Shown piece after piece: positions 42,105 to 44,052 of a stretch of 44,052 bases of DNA. Numbering within the stretch: the stretch's first letter is position 1; every line of letters begins with the position of its first letter. The stretch spans positions 105,071-149,122 of the forward strand of contig JBNGIQ010009435.1 of NCBI GenBank assembly GCA_049999765.1, read 5' to 3'. The position numbers and the translations under genes were made by a program. The notes under the pieces were generated by a model. The model saw nothing but the letters and a program-made list of their open reading frames with translations, was not told the origin of the DNA and made no database searches. This DNA is from Phaeoceros laevis (lineage: Eukaryota > Anthocerotophyta > Anthocerotopsida > Notothyladales).

Positions 42105-44052
42105 TTATGAAATCTGTCTTGACATAGAGAGGACAGTTTCCCCGTCGCATGATGCAGCAATCACTGCCTTCCATGTTACAACATCCCTGTCAACAAGTTT
42201 GTCAAACAGCCTGCGAGCATGCTCTAATCTATCACATATCGCATACATGATAACCAGCCCAGGTTGAACGAATATACCTGGCTTGCCTGGACTCGCAAGT
42301 ATAGCCTTTCCCTTGTACAGTGAAAAAGACTTCACTGTAGCAGAATGTCCAGTCATGTCAACACCTGATTCCTTGTCCTTCTCTGCATGCATACCACATG
42401 CTTGGAGTATGCTCACAAGGGTCCGATCATTTGGAGACCCACACTCCTCTAGCATTTGTTCATACAGCAGGAAAACCTGCAGGCTCTGCTGAGTGTATGC
42501 TGCGAGCATTGCATTCCAAGACACCACATCACAGTGCGGCAAATCACTGAACACCTTCCTAGCCTCCGCAATGCCCCCGCACTTCCCATACATACTGATG
42601 AGAGTGTTACCAACAAACACATCTGAGTCATAGCCTTTCATATGGGCGTCAGCACGTATTGCCTTCCCCCTCTGCAGAGAGGCTATTTTGAGCCATGTCC
42701 CGTCCACATTACCTTGCTTCTCCCTTTCAGAATTCAGAAAGGAAGCCGCATGCTTGAACTGCACTCACAAAGGCCCTCTCATCAGGACTCACGCCTTCCA
42801 CATGCATTTGTTCAAAAAGTTGTAATGCCTTATCTGGTTGGCCCTGCTGTGCATATGCCGTAAGCATCGCGGTCCGCGACACCACATTCCTCTGGGACAA
42901 CCCATCAAACACAGTCTGAGCATCAGGAATGCTCCCACACTTGACAAACATGTCAACAATACACGTCCCAACAAACAGATCAGATTCCAACCTGTATTTC
43001 TGAGCTTCAGCATGGATGCGCTTGCCTCCTGCAAGGTCGGCTAGGCTGCCACAAGCTCTACACAGACTGAAAAGAGTGGTAGTTTTAGGCTCCAATCCGT
43101 TCTGTCGCATCAACCCGTACAATCTCATAGCCTCCTGCTCCTGGCCAGCCACAGTGCATCCAGAAATGAGGGCTGGACATCCAAGAATAAACAGCATAGC
43201 GTCAAGAAGACTGGCTTTAGCAGATGCACCTGCTGACAACAATATAGTTGTATGCAAAATTTGGGAGGTTAGAGGACGCTCGTGCTGTCTTTGACAGCTT
43301 GCCAACCAAAAATGTTATCACATGCATGGGCTGCCTGTTCACAAGCTTGTGTAGGTGATGGTGCTGTACAGCAGGGCAAGCAGCGCATTCGGAGATCGCA
43401 CAACGAGAAATGCTGGAAGGTGACATAATACTTGAGCAATTGCCTCGTGAATATGTATGCAAAAAAGTGGCCAGTTGGAAGAGTCACGCAAAATTGTTCG
43501 ACAGTCCGTCCAGAAGGATAAGGTAAACATCTCTGAGAGCAGCCCCCAAGCTACCACCCTTTGCATACATGTTAATCAAGCTGCCTCCTAGAACCACATC
43601 CACGGGCGGGCGGGCATGCGCGGGTAGTGCGCTTGGCACAGGCGAGCATGTGCGGACAGTCCACTTGCAGTCCTTGTTCTTCAATCTGTCCATATAGACC
43701 TTTCCCTCATCAAGAGCGTGTTCATCTGCACTGGCACATGCCTGCAGCATGCATACATATGTAACAGAATTGGTAGAAGTGAGGCCTTCCTGCTGCATAC
43801 TCCTGTAAAGCCTAAGGGCTTCCCGACCCATCTCATGCTTGGCATACCCCGCAATCACTGCCTTCCATGTTACAACATCCCTGTCAACAAGTTTGTCAAA
43901 CAGCCTGCGAGCATGCTCTAATCTATCACATATAGCATACATGATAACCAGCCCAGGTTGAACAAATATACCTGGCTTGCCTGGACTCGCAAGTATATGA
44001 GCATGGACGTCCTTGCCGGCAACTACATCTCCCGCAGCAGCACAAGTCTTCA
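42105..44052 (-). pseudogene. PLS-class PPR gene, frameshifted, 5' end outside window
   Basis: Minus-strand sequence encodes several pentatricopeptide repeats, which bind organelle RNA base by base in plants. Three blocks lie in three frames: 43942-43484 (DRDVVTWKAVIAGYAKHEMG, LINMYAKGGSLGAA), 43305-42727 (IVDMFVKCGSIPDAQTVFD, NVVSRTAMLTAYAQQGQPDK) and 42764-42105 (LISMYGKCGGIAEARKVFS, DVVSWNAMLAAYTQQ). The last two are offset by a small indel near 42750. Between the first two, about 180 bp carry no repeat. No E, E+ or DYW tail is seen. A ~145-bp segment at 43853-43997 recurs at 42161-42303 (MYAICDRLEHARRLFDKLVD in both). Introns could explain one break, but PPR genes seldom have them, so decay is likelier. 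The coding frame continues upstream beyond 44052. Confidence 0.8.

Noticed and set aside
1-44052. CRISPR arrays, bacterial operons or plasmid features
   Set aside because: The sequence is eukaryotic nuclear DNA with spliced genes and retroelements; the repeats are tandem or dispersed and not spacer-repeat arrays.

Overview
The window is nuclear DNA of a land plant. Three things support this: a many-exon plant-type ARGONAUTE gene, a root-cap-domain secreted protein, and pentatricopeptide-repeat (PPR) sequence of the PLS kind. Repeat density and the style of the PPR motifs suggest a seed-free lineage (fern or lycophyte), but the species cannot be named from sequence alone. Two 100-N gaps show that this is a scaffolded draft assembly.

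Layout. (1) 1-631: unassigned sequence upstream of the first gene. (2) 632-6344 (+): a complete ARGONAUTE gene. I joined 22 exons with canonical GT/AG borders into an uninterrupted 925-codon frame carrying the full D-E-D-H slicer tetrad. (3) 6345-15510: gene-poor DNA with paired short tandem duplications, two adjacent near-perfect palindromes and one PPR relic. (4) About 15510-37620: a retroelement island. It holds three damaged copies of an unusual reverse transcriptase that looks Penelope-like (minus strand 15.5-17.2 kb; plus strand 21.3-23.1 kb; plus-strand C-terminal piece 29.6-30.0 kb), a broken Ty3/gypsy pol whose integrase ends in a PHD finger (17.7-20.5 kb), a broken Ty1/copia element (minus, 23.3-27.6 kb), a gypsy integrase fragment (minus, 27.6-28.5 kb), and a head-to-tail array of about 1.6-kb units (30.2-37.6 kb). 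One array unit carries a SINE-like insertion with a target-site duplication. (5) 37.6-38.5 kb: two assembly gaps and short duplications. (6) 38.5-44.05 kb: an intact root-cap-domain gene (minus), a palindrome-rich interval, and a frameshifted PPR gene (minus) that runs off the right edge.

How the parts relate. The array begins just after the third reverse-transcriptase fragment. It also shares a 34-bp block (33/34 identical in two units) with the leader of the second reverse-transcriptase copy. I therefore infer that the units are promoter/5' regions (pseudo-LTR-like) of the same retroelement family. Several units carry a TATA-like box followed 133-142 bp later by an ATG-x-Gln-Gln mini-exon that abuts a GT. 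The best candidate for something undescribed is this family: a Penelope-like reverse transcriptase in a land plant, with no recognisable endonuclease, a frame offset shared by two copies, and tandem leader units. The ARGONAUTE gene is the only obvious small-RNA component here. No functional link to the repeats is shown by the sequence.
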